Source: Volvariella volvacea V23 (Eukaryota; Basidiomycota; Agaricomycetes; Agaricales; Pluteaceae). Taken from it: a stretch of DNA of 64,000 nt. The position numbers and the translations under genes are program-made. Below are positions 1 to 11,497 of the stretch, piece by piece. The stretch is taken from the NCBI GenBank assembly GCA_000349905.1, contig KB722750.1:553824-617823 (forward strand), given 5' to 3'. Below the pieces are notes generated by a model, which had not been told where the DNA came from, did no database searches, and was given only the letters and a program-made list of their open reading frames with translations. Every line of letters starts with the position of its first letter. Within the stretch, counting starts at the first letter, position 1.

Positions 1-3000
1 TCCTTCTGTAAGCCTGGTAGTACGGGCATGTGGTGCTGAAGAAAGGAAAGAGAGGATCAGTTCCTGAATGAAGGAGTGAAAGAGGGAAGGGAAGAAACGA
101 ACCTTGTATTCCATGCTGAATTCGCCTGTCGAGTCAAAAGGGGACACGTCAGAGACCAGTATTCGGGTTGGAGTGACAGAAAGCGTAGATTGGAAAGGGA
201 GGGTGGTATATGCATATGCAAGGTGTAGCAGGCGACACGGGAAAGAAGATAGAAGGTAAAGAAAAAGTTATAGAAAACAAGACTCACCCTTTCCTTGCGT
301 CGAACCACGCAACTGATTCGAATATCCAAACATATCATTCAAAGCCACCTCGGCAATACAAGTAAATTCATCATCTCTAACTTCACTGTCCACGATCGTT
401 CCTCTTCTCGTGTTCAATCCACCAATAACCGCACCTACAAAAAAATACCAAACCATGAGCCAATCAAGATCAATTCCTCGAACGCTGCGTCACGTACTCT
501 GGAACTCCCCAGGAGCAGTAACTTCAACCGTCATAATCGGCTCCAAAATGACCGGTTTAGCATTCCTATACGCTTCTTTGAACGCTCCGATTGTGGCCAA
601 TCTGAATGCCAATTCAGACGAATCTACGACGTGGAAGCCACCATCCTGCAAGACCAGTCTGCATCCCGAGATGGGATTGCCAGAGAGCACACCCTTTTCG
701 AGGGCTTCGTAGAATCCCTAGAGACAAAGAAAGCGAGCCAGTCAGCGCCGATCATAAAAAGAATGAACACGACCAAGGCGCAAGCATACCTTCTCAACCG
801 CCGGGATATAATTCGTCGGAATGCTGCCACCCATAACCACATTCTCAAACCCAACATCCTTCCCATTCTCATCCGGCTGCATCGGCTCAATGTACCCGAT
901 AACCTTTGCATACTGTCCAGCACCTCCCGTCTGCTTCTTGTGGGTGTAATTGAACGTCGATTTTTGGGTGACGGTTTCGCGGAAGGCGACACGCGGTTTG
1001 CCGGTGATGCAGTCGACGTTGTATTCTCGGCGCATGCGTTCGACGTAGATTTCGAGGTGGAGTTCGCCCATTCCGGAGATGATGGTCTAGCGAAGGGCAA
1101 AGGGGTTAGAAAAGAGGCAAACGAGTGGGTATATGCGCGGTTGAGAAGCTGGACTGACCTCTTTACTCTCAGGATCGAGATGGACGCGGAAAGTAGGGTC
1201 TTCCTTTTGGAATCGATTGAGCGCACGAGAGAAGTTGGGTGTTTCAATACCCTTGGCCTTGATCGAGAGCGAGATGACAGGATCTGGGACATACATCGAG
1301 GTCTACGCGCCCAAAAGGTTAGTTCATAAAAGTGGAGAGTGAGAAGTGCAACGTACCATCGAGTAGCTAGTCGATCCATCTGTGAACGTATCACCAGAAG
1401 AACACTCAACACCGAAGATGGCACAAATTTCTCCAGGCCCAATCGAGTCGATATCCTGCACAAGTCAAATCAACTCCTCGTTCCCCCCGAAAAATATAAA
1501 AAGGTCACTGACCTCCATCTCGTTACTATGCATCCTAACCAACCTCGGCACCTTGACCTTCTTCCCAGTCCTCGCGTTGTAAATCATGGCACCCTTCTTC
1601 AAACTCCCCTGATACACCCGCATATATGTCAACTGCCCAAACCTTCCCTCCTCTAGCTTGAACGCCAACCCAACCAAGGGGGCTTCAGCAGCAGGCACCA
1701 ACGGGACAGGCTCCGAATTCGGCGGCAGCTCAGTATCATGCGCGGTAACCTCCGACTCTGAAGGATTAGGCAGGTAATTGCAAACACCATCCAGCAGCGG
1801 TTGGACGGCGGTGTTCTTGATCGCGGAGCCCAAGAAGACGGGAGAGAATTTGAGGTTGACAGTTGCACGGCGGATTGCTTCTTGGATTTGGAGATTGGTA
1901 GGCTGCTCGTCTACCAAGAACATTTCGGCGATTTGGTCGTCCACTTCTGCCAGCTGCTCAATGAGCTCTTGGCGTTTCTCTTTGGCGAGCTCCAGGACGG
2001 ATTCGGGGATTTCGTCGGAAGTCACAACATCGGCTCTGATCAAGGTATTCAGCTCATCACATACCCGCTCTTGAATGGATAAAACTCACCCCTTTGGTCC
2101 CTCATTATAAATAGCCTTCCAATGCACCAAATCCACCACACCTCTAAACTCTTCCTCCGCACCAATGGGCACCTGAACAGCCGCAGCCGGTATCTTCAAC
2201 TTTGACCTGATCTGATTCACGATCCTCCACGGGTTAGCACCAGGCCTGTCCATCTTGTTGATGAACGAGATACGGGGGACGTTGTATCGTCTCATCTGTC
2301 GGTCAACAGTTGTGGTCTGACTCTGGACACCGGCGACGGCACAGAGGACGAGGATTGCTCCGTCGAGAACACGGAGTGCACGTTCTACTTCGATTGTAAA
2401 GTCGACGTGTCCTGCAAGCGTCGGGTAGGGTTTAGGTGAGAGGGCAAGTGAGAGGAGGGAGTAAACGTACCAGGGGTATCGATGATGTTGATGGCGTACT
2501 TGTCCGTCTCACCGGTTGTAGTGTTCTGGGTGTTCCAATCACAGAATGTAGCAGCACTCTGAATCGTAATACCCTTTTCCCTCTCCAGATCCATACTGTC
2601 CATCTTGGCTCCCACAGCGTCCTTTCCACGGACCTACCGGAAACGAAAAAGAAATCGTCAACGCCCCACCCTTTCACAACCACAACCACAGCCGCACAGA
2701 AAGTAGGAGCGGGGAAGCAAACCCAAACCCACCTCATGGATATCCCTAATCCTCCCCGTATAATACAAAATCCTCTCCGTCAGCGTCGTCTTGCCCGAAT
2801 CAATATGCGCAGAAACCCCAATATTCCTCTGGAAGTTCAACCTCTTCAGATCCTTCTCCGTCAACTCATATTTTGGCACATTCGGCGCGGCAACCTCTGC
2901 CTCTTCAGGAGCGGGCTTGACAGCAGCAGCCGTAGCAGCAAACCGCTTCGTCAACAGCTGCTGCTGTAGTTGGTGTCGTTGGAGCCTTGTCCGTGTTTGC

Positions 3001-3155
3001 TGGAACGGCGAAGGAAGTGAACTTGAAGACGAATACGAAGAACTAAAGTGTCGAGGTAAAACCGAAGGAGCGGCAACGACCGGGCCCGAAGTAGGAGCAG
3101 CAAACGCTAGTCTCCCCAGCGAGTTCCGGCCAACAATCGCACGACGCAGCAGCAT
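1..3155 (-). CDS. MEF1: Mitochondrial translation elongation factor G (EF-G1), 3' end cut by window
   Basis: GTPase that drives translocation on the mitochondrial ribosome. Eleven exons read on the minus strand: 3155-2733, 2633-2471, 2411-2090, 2035-1513, 1455-1357, 1302-1159, 1086-790, 717-498, 434-288, 125-103 and 35 to the window edge; all phases agree. Visible G motifs are AHIDSGKTT (P-loop), IDTPGHVDF (G3, made across a splice junction) and NKMDRPGAN (G4). The conserved C-terminal EF-G region ([10 protein letters not shown], then DMFGY) precedes the cut. The first about 80 residues are Arg/Ser-rich, basic and not conserved, as expected for a mitochondrial targeting sequence. At least 790 residues lie inside the window and only the extreme C-terminus is missing. 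The start is the ATG at 3155, the only one ahead of the presequence. Identification is confident. Confidence 0.95.
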
Positions 3156-3587
3156 GTCTAGAACCTAATTCCTTACCACAGAGTCCATTAAAGCAGACGC
3201 GGAGACACAAGCGACGTGGATCACATACCGCTTAGCGAAATGAAAACAAAAGCACAGGAGAGTAAGGAATGAGTTGGTTTGGTGATACTCAAATCACCAA
3301 ATGTATTCCAACTCGTTTTTTGGTCGTTCAGCGGTTCGAACAGGCAGTCCTTCCGAGGAAGTAAGAGGTGTGGCTTTCCCCGGAACCGGGTCTGTTGAAA
3401 TTTTGGATCGGCTTATGTAAGTGTTCCGACGCGTCCCTCCTCTCCCGGATGCCCGAGGACCGACTTCAAAGGGATACAAAGGAAGCTGAATGTCCTTTGC
3501 ATGTCCAGTACAAATCCAATCCACAAACGGCGTATAAAAACGATTTTACATGCAATTTGACAGTCCAAGTCCAATCCTTCCCTCTCA
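3156..3587. other. Intergenic stretch between MEF1 and the chitin deacetylase
   Basis: Both flanking genes are on the minus strand, so this holds the MEF1 promoter and the chitin deacetylase 3' end. I see no supported gene or RNA here. Confidence 0.5.
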
Positions 3588-5898
3588 TCAAGCCATCCAA
3601 CTGAGCGCGACAGTCAAGACTAACACGATGCCATCCCACCCAGTTTCAAAGCGCTTCCCCCCACCAGAATGTGGTCCTGTTGCAGATCCGGTCGTTCCAT
3701 TGCGTACATCATCCGTCGAATTCGTGGGTCCAGAAAGAGACGACACCGAGGAACTCCCTCCTTGACCTGCTACGGACTCGAATCCGCCTCCACTACCAAC
3801 ACCAGTGCCCATTCCGGTTCCGCTTCCATGACTTGTTGCGCTCACATTGCTTGGGGGTATTGATGTTGTCCCAGATATATCTTTTCTTGTGTTAGACAAA
3901 GCTCATTGAACGTCAAACAAAGCTCACATTGCTGAAAGCTAGGCTGCAAGTAATTGTCCTCGACGTACAACTGTGTCCAGTTCATCGCCACTCCTACGGG
4001 TACGATGTACTTGAACACGCTTTTCAACTTCGGGTAGTATCTTCGTGCTTCTGACATCGTGAAATTATTCAGTTCGTGGGTTAACATTATTGTTCCAGAC
4101 TGTATTCCGTGAGATATGCAACCATTATCAACACTAGCGACTTTGAATGACGGAGGGCATTTACCGATGAATATCCTCCATTATTTGCTGCATCTATCAA
4201 GGCTTGGTACTTCTTATCCACATCCGCTGCTGTAATGTTTCCTATGTTTGCTCGCCAATCATCAGAATCTTCCTTCCACATGACGGTTCGCAAGTCCAAT
4301 CCTGCTGCAACTGCCCGCACTCGATCGTCGACATCCCCAAACGGCGGCTGATGCAGTTAGTTACTCCTTGTAGTGCAGTTGGAAGTGATGGCAGTACTTA
4401 CTCTCCAACAGGTTGGCGTTACACCAATGACGAGTTTGATTGCTTGCATCTGGGAGTTGGCACATATCTAAGTCACTGGCACTCGCGATAAGCTTGTTCG
4501 TGTGCTTACGGCTGCGAGCAATCAGAAGTAATACACGCAAGATACACGACAACCACGTACTGTAATACAACTCTGCGAATACAGTCTCGCTTGGTAGCGA
4601 AGTCACTGATCGACGAGTTAGCATGTTCATCGATGCATATACTTCTTGCTCACTATATTTGTGGGACCAAGTATCTTCGGGTCTCGTCAGTGCATGCGGT
4701 TGTGTTATATGTTCGATTTCTACTCACGAACACAGATCTCATGTCCTATTCAAGCAGAGAATGAATGCTTTGATCACATACCACATGCCTCGCACTCACC
4801 GTCTACAAAGGCTCGTTGCGCTTCTAACGGCCAATCCAGGACATTGCTTCCGATGAAAAACATAGCTATTGGGTCATATATCCGGTTCGTGTTTGAATTC
4901 CTATCGCTAACCAGAATCACTCACTAGCTTTTTGGTTCTGCTCCTGCAGATAATCATAGAATGCATTGTGCGAACAATTAGGCCCATCATCGAACCCGTA
5001 CCCCAACGTTCCTGGCTACTAAATTATCAGTATCGTCAGATCGCGAACGGAATGTCTTCACTCACCTCTGGTACTGTCGCGACATCGAGCGGAAGACCTG
5101 GTAATTTGGGCGTTGTGCATCCCCGATACGTCCACCAGCAATCTGGGTCCGAAGGATCGTACGTTGAAGTGTTATTGGTAGAATTTCCAGGTACACTCTA
5201 TTCAAGTCGTACGTCGTACACACTCGCATCTTCTGGACTGAGCTCGTACTCACCTTCACCGAGATATTAGTTGGAACATTCCCTTTAATTTGATCCCACT
5301 TGGCCTGTGCGTTTGTGTCATTCGACAAAATAACGGCAGGCTGCCAGATCGTTGGGAATGATTCGAGTCTCATTGCCACTTGCGAGTAATAGTAGGGCTG
5401 ACATTCAGCATTGGGATCTATCCGAAGCGAAAGCGCGTCAGTTCATGTCTGGTGGTACGACTTGGGTTGGATACATATTAAAGGCGGTGAGCGCGTCCAC
5501 GCCCCAGCGGCAAGAGTATGCAACACGAAGTGGACGATCTGTGCCCGGATATGCGCGCATATATTCGACATGCTCCTCATGGCGCCTCGTGGCTGCTTAT
5601 GAAAGTGCATATATGCGCATATATCCCGCCTCGCACTGCTATCATGGCACTCACCCGTAATGCTCGCTTCTCCGGCTTCAGTTGTGCGGTCTTCAGCGAG
5701 GACGCCACTCACCCCAAGGGATAATACAGCTGCTCCCAGGAGTAGACGCTTTATAGAGGAGTAGGAGAGCGATTTCCACCCAAAAGGGGAGCCGTTGGCA
5801 TGACTGATGATGATTCTTGATGGCCGTGCGAGATCTAAATGGGCGAGAGCGTTGGCTTGATTTGAAAGGGAGAAAAATGAGAGCGCGATTTGGGCCAT
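3588..5898 (-). CDS. Chitin deacetylase (carbohydrate esterase 4), GPI-anchored
   Basis: Secreted metal-dependent enzyme that deacetylates chitin to chitosan in the cell wall. Thirteen exons fit the family: 5898-5655, 5417-5254, 5197-5066, 5015-4925, 4865-4800, 4745-4728, 4674-4654, 4605-4561, 4511-4510, 4449-4402, 4347-4165, 4099-3928 and 3880-3588 (about 492 aa). All five NodB motifs are present: GFDDGP, HTWSHKY (metal-binding His-x3-His), RPPFGD, DLRTVMW and LTHE. A hydrophobic stretch (LLLGAAVLSLGVSGVLA) lies near residues 52-68. The C-terminus is a Ser/Gly/Thr-rich tail followed by a hydrophobic end, the usual form of a GPI-attachment signal. The start is the least certain part: the only in-frame ATG (5898) puts about 50 residues before the signal-like segment, so the true first exon may differ. 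Exon 9 is only 2 nt (see findings). Confidence 0.92.
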
Positions 5899-6486
5899 TC
5901 GTTTCAAAGAGTGTGAGGAAGAGAGCGACGATGAAGAAAATTAACGACACAAGGGCGGCGTTGCTGTTGTTGGCGTCGTCATCAGCGTTTTCATCAATGA
6001 AATCGGGGCACCTACAACGAATCTTATTTCAAAATGCAAGAACGCGTGGAGCGAGTGTGCAGTGCACAGGATCCAATAAAGAGTGGACGAAAGGAATGGC
6101 CGCAACACGGCGACGACGAGGGAGAATGCTTTCGATGACGAGGGGAAGAAGGAGCGGCTCCGTTAAAAGAGTGTGAGTGTATTTATTTTTATAAATGTAT
6201 TTTGGTATTTTCCCAAGGCCTGGTGAGTTTGGCACGCGTTTGGCAGATATGTGATGTGGTGAGGCTTCGAGCCAGCCAAAGCCAAAGAGGCATCTCGCAT
6301 TCCAAATTTAGGTCACGTCCAGGTGTGACGTCCTCGGTAAACACACCCATAAGCATACTTCAATATAGCATAGGCGAGTCGTAGATGCAGCACAGACATG
6401 GGCAAGACATAGAATGAAGACCATACATTGCATAGACGACTGACATATTCAGGTTTCAATCCCGCTGTTCCCCAATGTACACTCTC
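5899..6486. other. Gap upstream of the chitin deacetylase
   Basis: About 590 bp with no supported gene. It should contain the chitin deacetylase promoter and the 3' end of the first zinc-finger paralog. Confidence 0.4.
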
Positions 6487-7966
6487 TCACTCTGCCGCCT
6501 GGGCTCCAGGCACGACAATATGCATGGGCTGCGCCACGGCCTCGCAATCCCTCACCAAATGCGCCTTGAGGTTTAGTGCTCGTGCCTCGGTGAACATGGT
6601 CTCGCAGCAGAAGCAATACCTGTGGTCCTTCCCCATATGCGTACGGAGAATATGGCCCACTAACATAGTTCCAAGTCGCTTGCTTGCTACTCGGCACCCT
6701 TGAATAGGGCATGGACGATCTACGCCTATCTCCTGCCTCTTGGTGTATGCTTGCATGTTGTGAACGTTGTTCAGATGTGTCTTCACGCTTTGAGTCTCCT
6801 GCTCTACCAGTGCACCGCAGCCCTCAAGAGGACATCTCCCCTGAAGCTTCCAGGTGCCTGCTGTCCATCCGATTTCTTGCACCTTATCCCCGTTTATTTC
6901 GAGGAACTCTTTCCAGTCCACTTCAATTTTTTTCATGCCTCTGTCCGTGCGGTACGTGATGTTGACCAGCTGTTGTCGGGGCCTAGATGGAGAGCAGGGC
7001 ACAGCAGATTGGTCACCCCATCCAACAAGCCACTGAGTACAGGAGGGTTACTCACCTGAACTCCTTGAAGTTTACAACCCTCCCAGCCCACTCCGCCGGA
7101 ATCCTTGCTTCATTGGAGGTCCTGGAAGCAGCGTCAAGGCCCACCACCTAAAAAGTACACACCACACGTACCTCTGAGCCTCCGTCTCCTGCGATGAACT
7201 AGGTCCCTCTTCAACTGCATCCAACATTGGGAGAGCATCATCCTCTTGCTTAACCTCGTTTCTTGCGCCCTCATTCGTGGTCATAAAAATCCGCGGCCTG
7301 GACACCCCAGATACGCCACCCTCTCGAAATCCCTCTCTGCCTATATTAGCTTCCAAAGGTTGGCCACTGGCATTTGGGACTCGCCCCTTCTGAGGCGACA
7401 CCGGCGGAGAAGGCAATGCCACCGTAGCCGAATCATGCGCCGGGAGAGGAAAGGCACCACCAACGCTCGGCGCCCTACATTCAGCACAGAGAGAAGGAAC
7501 AGGTGGCTGGAGACAGGCGTCACTGCAGCTCGGGAAGCACCGATCCGGAGTGGCATTGCACCCAGCGCAGAACCTGTTGCACGCTGGGACAGTCACGCCT
7601 GTGGCTGGCTCGAACATTTCCGGTACTTCATAGGCGGGAGTGGTGGCCTTGTCCTTTTCCTTTTCAGACCCGTGGTCGCTTCCGCCATCGTTCCACGTCG
7701 CGGTCTGGATAACCCTGGCGTGTTCGTCTACCAGGTTTTTAATCCTATGGGTGGCATGTCAGTGGATATGTTGAGAAGGTGACTCGTGGTTGAGTTGTGG
7801 CACTCACATTGTAGCAGCCACCCTATTTCACCGATATCGTCAAGTCAGCTCTCCGAGGCCATAGGAAAGAACGACGAAGGAGAGGGGACACCCACCTTGG
7901 ATTACGTGCCCCTTGTAAAATAGGTGTCAAATCTTCAATGAGCTTCGAGAAGATTTCGTTGTTCAT
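6487..7966 (-). CDS. Zinc-finger-like paralog A (C2H2, C2H2, C2HC C-terminal triad)
   Basis: Predicted 406-aa protein of unknown function. Exons: 7966-7896, 7822-7808 (15 nt), 7744-7172, 7121-7056, 6982-6487. The C-terminal third carries three finger-like motifs in order: CPLEGC..H..H, CPIQGC..H..H and CFCC..H..C. The same order is seen in the next two genes. Just before them is a block with IPAEWAGRVV. The middle region (exon 3) is low complexity and holds a cysteine-rich patch (CNRFCAGC, CFPSC, CAEC) absent from the other paralogs. The start is the first in-frame ATG (7966). A DNA- or RNA-binding role is inferred only from the fingers. It belongs to a tandem array on one strand. Confidence 0.75.
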
Positions 7967-8601
7967 GATGAGTAGATTTTTTTGTTGAGAGAAGGTCAAG
8001 CTGAGTAGCAAGAGAGGACAGTGGATGTGGGTTGAGGAAGGGGAGAGGTTGGAGAGCCATCGCACCTTAAATATCATCAAGATAGAATATTCCTTGAACA
8101 CGAGGCAAGCACTCGAATAAAGGACTCAAAGAGGACTACTCAAAGCAGAGGTGCCCATTGCAACCGGGGTTGATTGCGCATAGGGCTCGGCGTCCTATGG
8201 ATATGACGGGATACCAATGCGATCATAGGCTTTGAGTTCTGTGACCCTGGAACACCACAATACACCCCCGTATTCGCGTCCAACAAATCCCTCCTTAATC
8301 TGGACATCGAGGTGCTTTAGACTAGCCGAAATATTCACGTTTCGGGGAGAAATTAGGACACGGGCACGCACAAGCTATTTATTAGCAAATTACCACGACA
8401 TAACAAAGCATATACGCATAAAAACATAGAAGACCGGCGACAACGAGACAAAAATATACAGAAACATGTGTTGCAGAACGACATTGAAATTACAGTGATT
8501 AGTCCGAGTCGCCAGGACGCCAAGCCCAGCAAATGAGTGAAACTATCAAACCCACGACTACTTTCTTTATCTGGAAGGCAACCCATTCACACCTCCCACC
8601 C
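7967..8601. other. Gap between zinc-finger paralogs A and B
   Basis: About 635 bp between two same-strand paralogs, holding the paralog A promoter and the paralog B 3' end. No gene seen. Confidence 0.4.
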
Positions 8602-10325
8602 CTAATACTCTTCCTCCTCATCCTCGCTTTCTTCGTCGTGACCCTGAACGTCTTCTAGCAGCATGCCCACCCCCCCTGCGTTCTGTGGCCAAAGAGCGGT
8701 GCAGGAAAGCACCATATGACGTTTAAGGCTATGTCGGTCCGGGAAAAATTTCTGTCTGCAAGCAAAACAATGGAACGAATACGCCATATGTTGCATCAAG
8801 TGCTTCACCAAGCCCTTTGGTGCCAGTGGATCGGTCTGTGTGCACCTAGACACAGGACAGGGTTGCATTTGCCCTCCTTTGTCTGTGCGCCTACTCGGTC
8901 CCGCCTCCTTCTCCTTTCCTTTCCTTGAAACTCCTCCGTTCCCGTTTGGAGTCGTTCTGAGGTTCAAGCTATGGCACGAAAGCATGTGATTTGCCACATT
9001 GGTGGGAGTCGCTGGGAACTCCACCTCGCAACCATCTAAAAGACATCTGTTTATCAAGACCCAATCACGCAGAGATTGTTCAATCTCTTTCGTTTTGGTT
9101 ACGTTCCAAGTGAGAAACATGTTCCATGTAATTAGCGACGTTTTATAGACCCGTGCCTCTGGTACGAGATCTGCACGACTGTGTTCAAGAAACGGCCTGT
9201 CAGTGTTTCGATGCAATATTCGATAAACAGGCCACTTACGCATAGGGTCTGGCATCGTAGACCTTTCTGACCCAAGCAGAGGGGTAATGCACCCTCTCGC
9301 TACAAGTTCTATCAGATCGCTGGACCATTTAAACACACCAACGCAGCTCGACGTACCTCATATCCTCCCACAAATTCACGAAGAGTCGCGCGATACCCGG
9401 AAGACTTTCTTTGGGCTTGTCAAACGACCGGCTTAATGTACCCACCGCATTCTGCCCGACGGTTCCTTCGCTTCCGCCAACCAATCCAGCTCTCACTTCG
9501 TACATCTGAGGAAATAGCTCAGGATCTGGAACACATCCAAAGTCCTCGAATGGCGCGTATTCCACAGTCTCAGGTTGCTGCTGCTCTTGGTTCATCGCTG
9601 GATAATCTGCACCCGGAAGCAATGTGGCTTGCTCATGTGTCTGAAAGGGCGCAACAGTATTGGGAGCCATAGCCGGTGCGAATGTGTCCACGGTAGTGTT
9701 TCCTTGAAAAGCATCGACAGTGGGGGCTGCAGGTGCGTCAGTGGTTGGTCCTGTAGTCCACGCCGCTTGATTCGTGCTCAGCAGGCACATGCTGGGGTTG
9801 ATCGTACCGTCAGCACCGGGGATATTGGTGTTCACCGACACATCTGCCATAGCATGACCAGAGAGTTGGGGCGCGGGAGCTGAGAACTGTGCAGTCCCAG
9901 CCGTGTTGGACTGCTGCGGGACGTTCATCATGTTGAGCGTCTGTGGCGTGTAAGCGGTTTGGGGAACCGTCATGGACGAGGAAGCGTTTGTCTGAGCGTG
10001 TAGGCATCTGAGAGCTTCGGAACTTGCTCTTTGAATGGTCTCTAGATCTTTATAGATCGCTGCCAGCATCCTAAATAATTATTTATCTCAGCAGGAGAGT
10101 TGAAGAAACATTACAAAAGACGGCACTCACGCATTTGCCATAACCCTATTAGTAGTGACGAGAAAGAAACAGGACATCAGTATCCGACTGAGGAGTGTAG
10201 AGGGGAGATGAGATCAATGTTACGTACATTGGGACTGGTGAAGTCCTAAAGATTGGTTTCAACTGCTGAACCAGGTACACGATAGCGGCATTCGCAGGTG
10301 TCATGTTGTTGGCATTCACGCTCAT
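8602..10325 (-). CDS. Zinc-finger-like paralog B
   Basis: Predicted 491 aa. Exons: 10325-10228, 10145-10131 (15 nt), 10070-9357, 9319-9240, 9170-8602. The second exon is the same length, and lies in the same phase and position, as in paralog A, which supports common descent although the sequences have diverged strongly. The C-terminal triad is CLLDGC..H..H, CPVSRC..H..H and CFAC..H..C. It is followed by an acidic tail (ESEDEEEEY). The middle is Thr/Ala/Gln/Pro-rich and probably disordered. The start is the ATG at 10325; the longer upstream reading has no ATG. The 9240/9170 splice uses a CAG acceptor that restores frame. Function unknown. Confidence 0.72.
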
Positions 10326-11497
10326 CGTGGCAGAAAAAGTACTTGGAAGCGCAGGCGCAAGAGAAGGGGAGGAGGGAGAGAGCGGTTGAGAGGTCACATC
10401 GGGAAGAAGAGCCGGATTTTAAGCAGTCAAGGGAGTTGACTCGACCTCCAGACACGCCTCCACCCTGGATACAAGACACTCTTGCAAAGCGACATTCAGG
10501 AAAACAGCGCCTCACTGCATGCAATCACCGCAGCCACACGTCCCAACGTCAAGGCGTTCAAGAATTGTCCCCTTATTAGGCAAGCCTTGTCAATGCCACC
10601 ACCCGATGGAGAACAAGTGGTTGGGTGGTTTACGTACGAGATGGCCTCTCTCCTGAAGGAATGTATCACAGTCTCGAGTCCTCTTCCTAGAAGATCCCCA
10701 GCTCCCCCATCCTTGCCACATCTCGTGCAACTAGACGAGTAGGTTGATAAGATATTTTGCCACTTTGGCCGAGATGTCGAGTGGGAAGGACGGCTTTCGC
10801 AAAGGATATACGTGTATGGTAGTAATGATAGCAGGAGAGAAGTATAAGTAATATGGGACAGGGCATCTTATAAGCTGTGGGCTTATTGTTCCTATTCTTG
10901 TATCCCGAGAAAAATAGGACAATTGCGTCTAGCATTCCATCAAGGGTAACATGCCGAAACATCATGCTCTCTTGCGCTTTTCTGCGGTCCTGAAAGCCTT
11001 AAACCCTCTGTATTGGTCCAGAGAACCAGCTGGCGCTTCCCTTTAACCAAGCAAGCTACGTGTTGCAAGGATGGAACAACAACGATGGAAGCGCCTGCGT
11101 CCACAAGGCACGATATCCACAGTGTTGACTCTCTGCATTCAAAATCCCCAACTCAATTAGCGATCGATATGTGGATTTCGACGTTGTTCAGTCGGTCATC
11201 GCGTATGATCATGACATGTCCCGATATGGGCACGAAATGCCTCAATATGGAAATAGAGCGGTTTAGCCGACCTTTCATTCGACAACCCAACAACGTATAC
11301 GTAGAAAAGCACATCATTCAACACTCAGGGTTGGTACAAAGACGATATCAAGCAAGCGAAATATACACTACAAGTTTCCATTACCAGAACTAAATGCAGA
11401 ACAACGTCGGCCACGGTTACCGTGGGGTAGTTGTTCACATCGAGTTTTTAGGGCTCCCACTCCACCAAAATCGTAGAATTTTCTCTCCTATAAATTC
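10326..11497. other. Gap between zinc-finger paralogs B and C
   Basis: About 1.2 kb. Only short unsupported reading frames; no recognisable gene, RNA or repeat. Confidence 0.4.

Noticed and set aside
295..1329. Long plus-strand open frame of 344 codons
   Set aside because: It is antisense to MEF1 exons that spell conserved EF-G domains; its product has no domain and it is a shadow frame.
624..1463. 279-codon minus-strand frame overlapping MEF1
   Set aside because: Runs through MEF1 introns in the wrong frame and is Arg/Ser-rich nonsense.
2436..2969. Plus-strand frame of 177 codons
   Set aside because: Antisense to the MEF1 N-terminal exons.
3325..3350. GGTTCGAAC box suggestive of a tRNA T-loop
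   Set aside because: The flanking bases do not form acceptor, D or anticodon stems.
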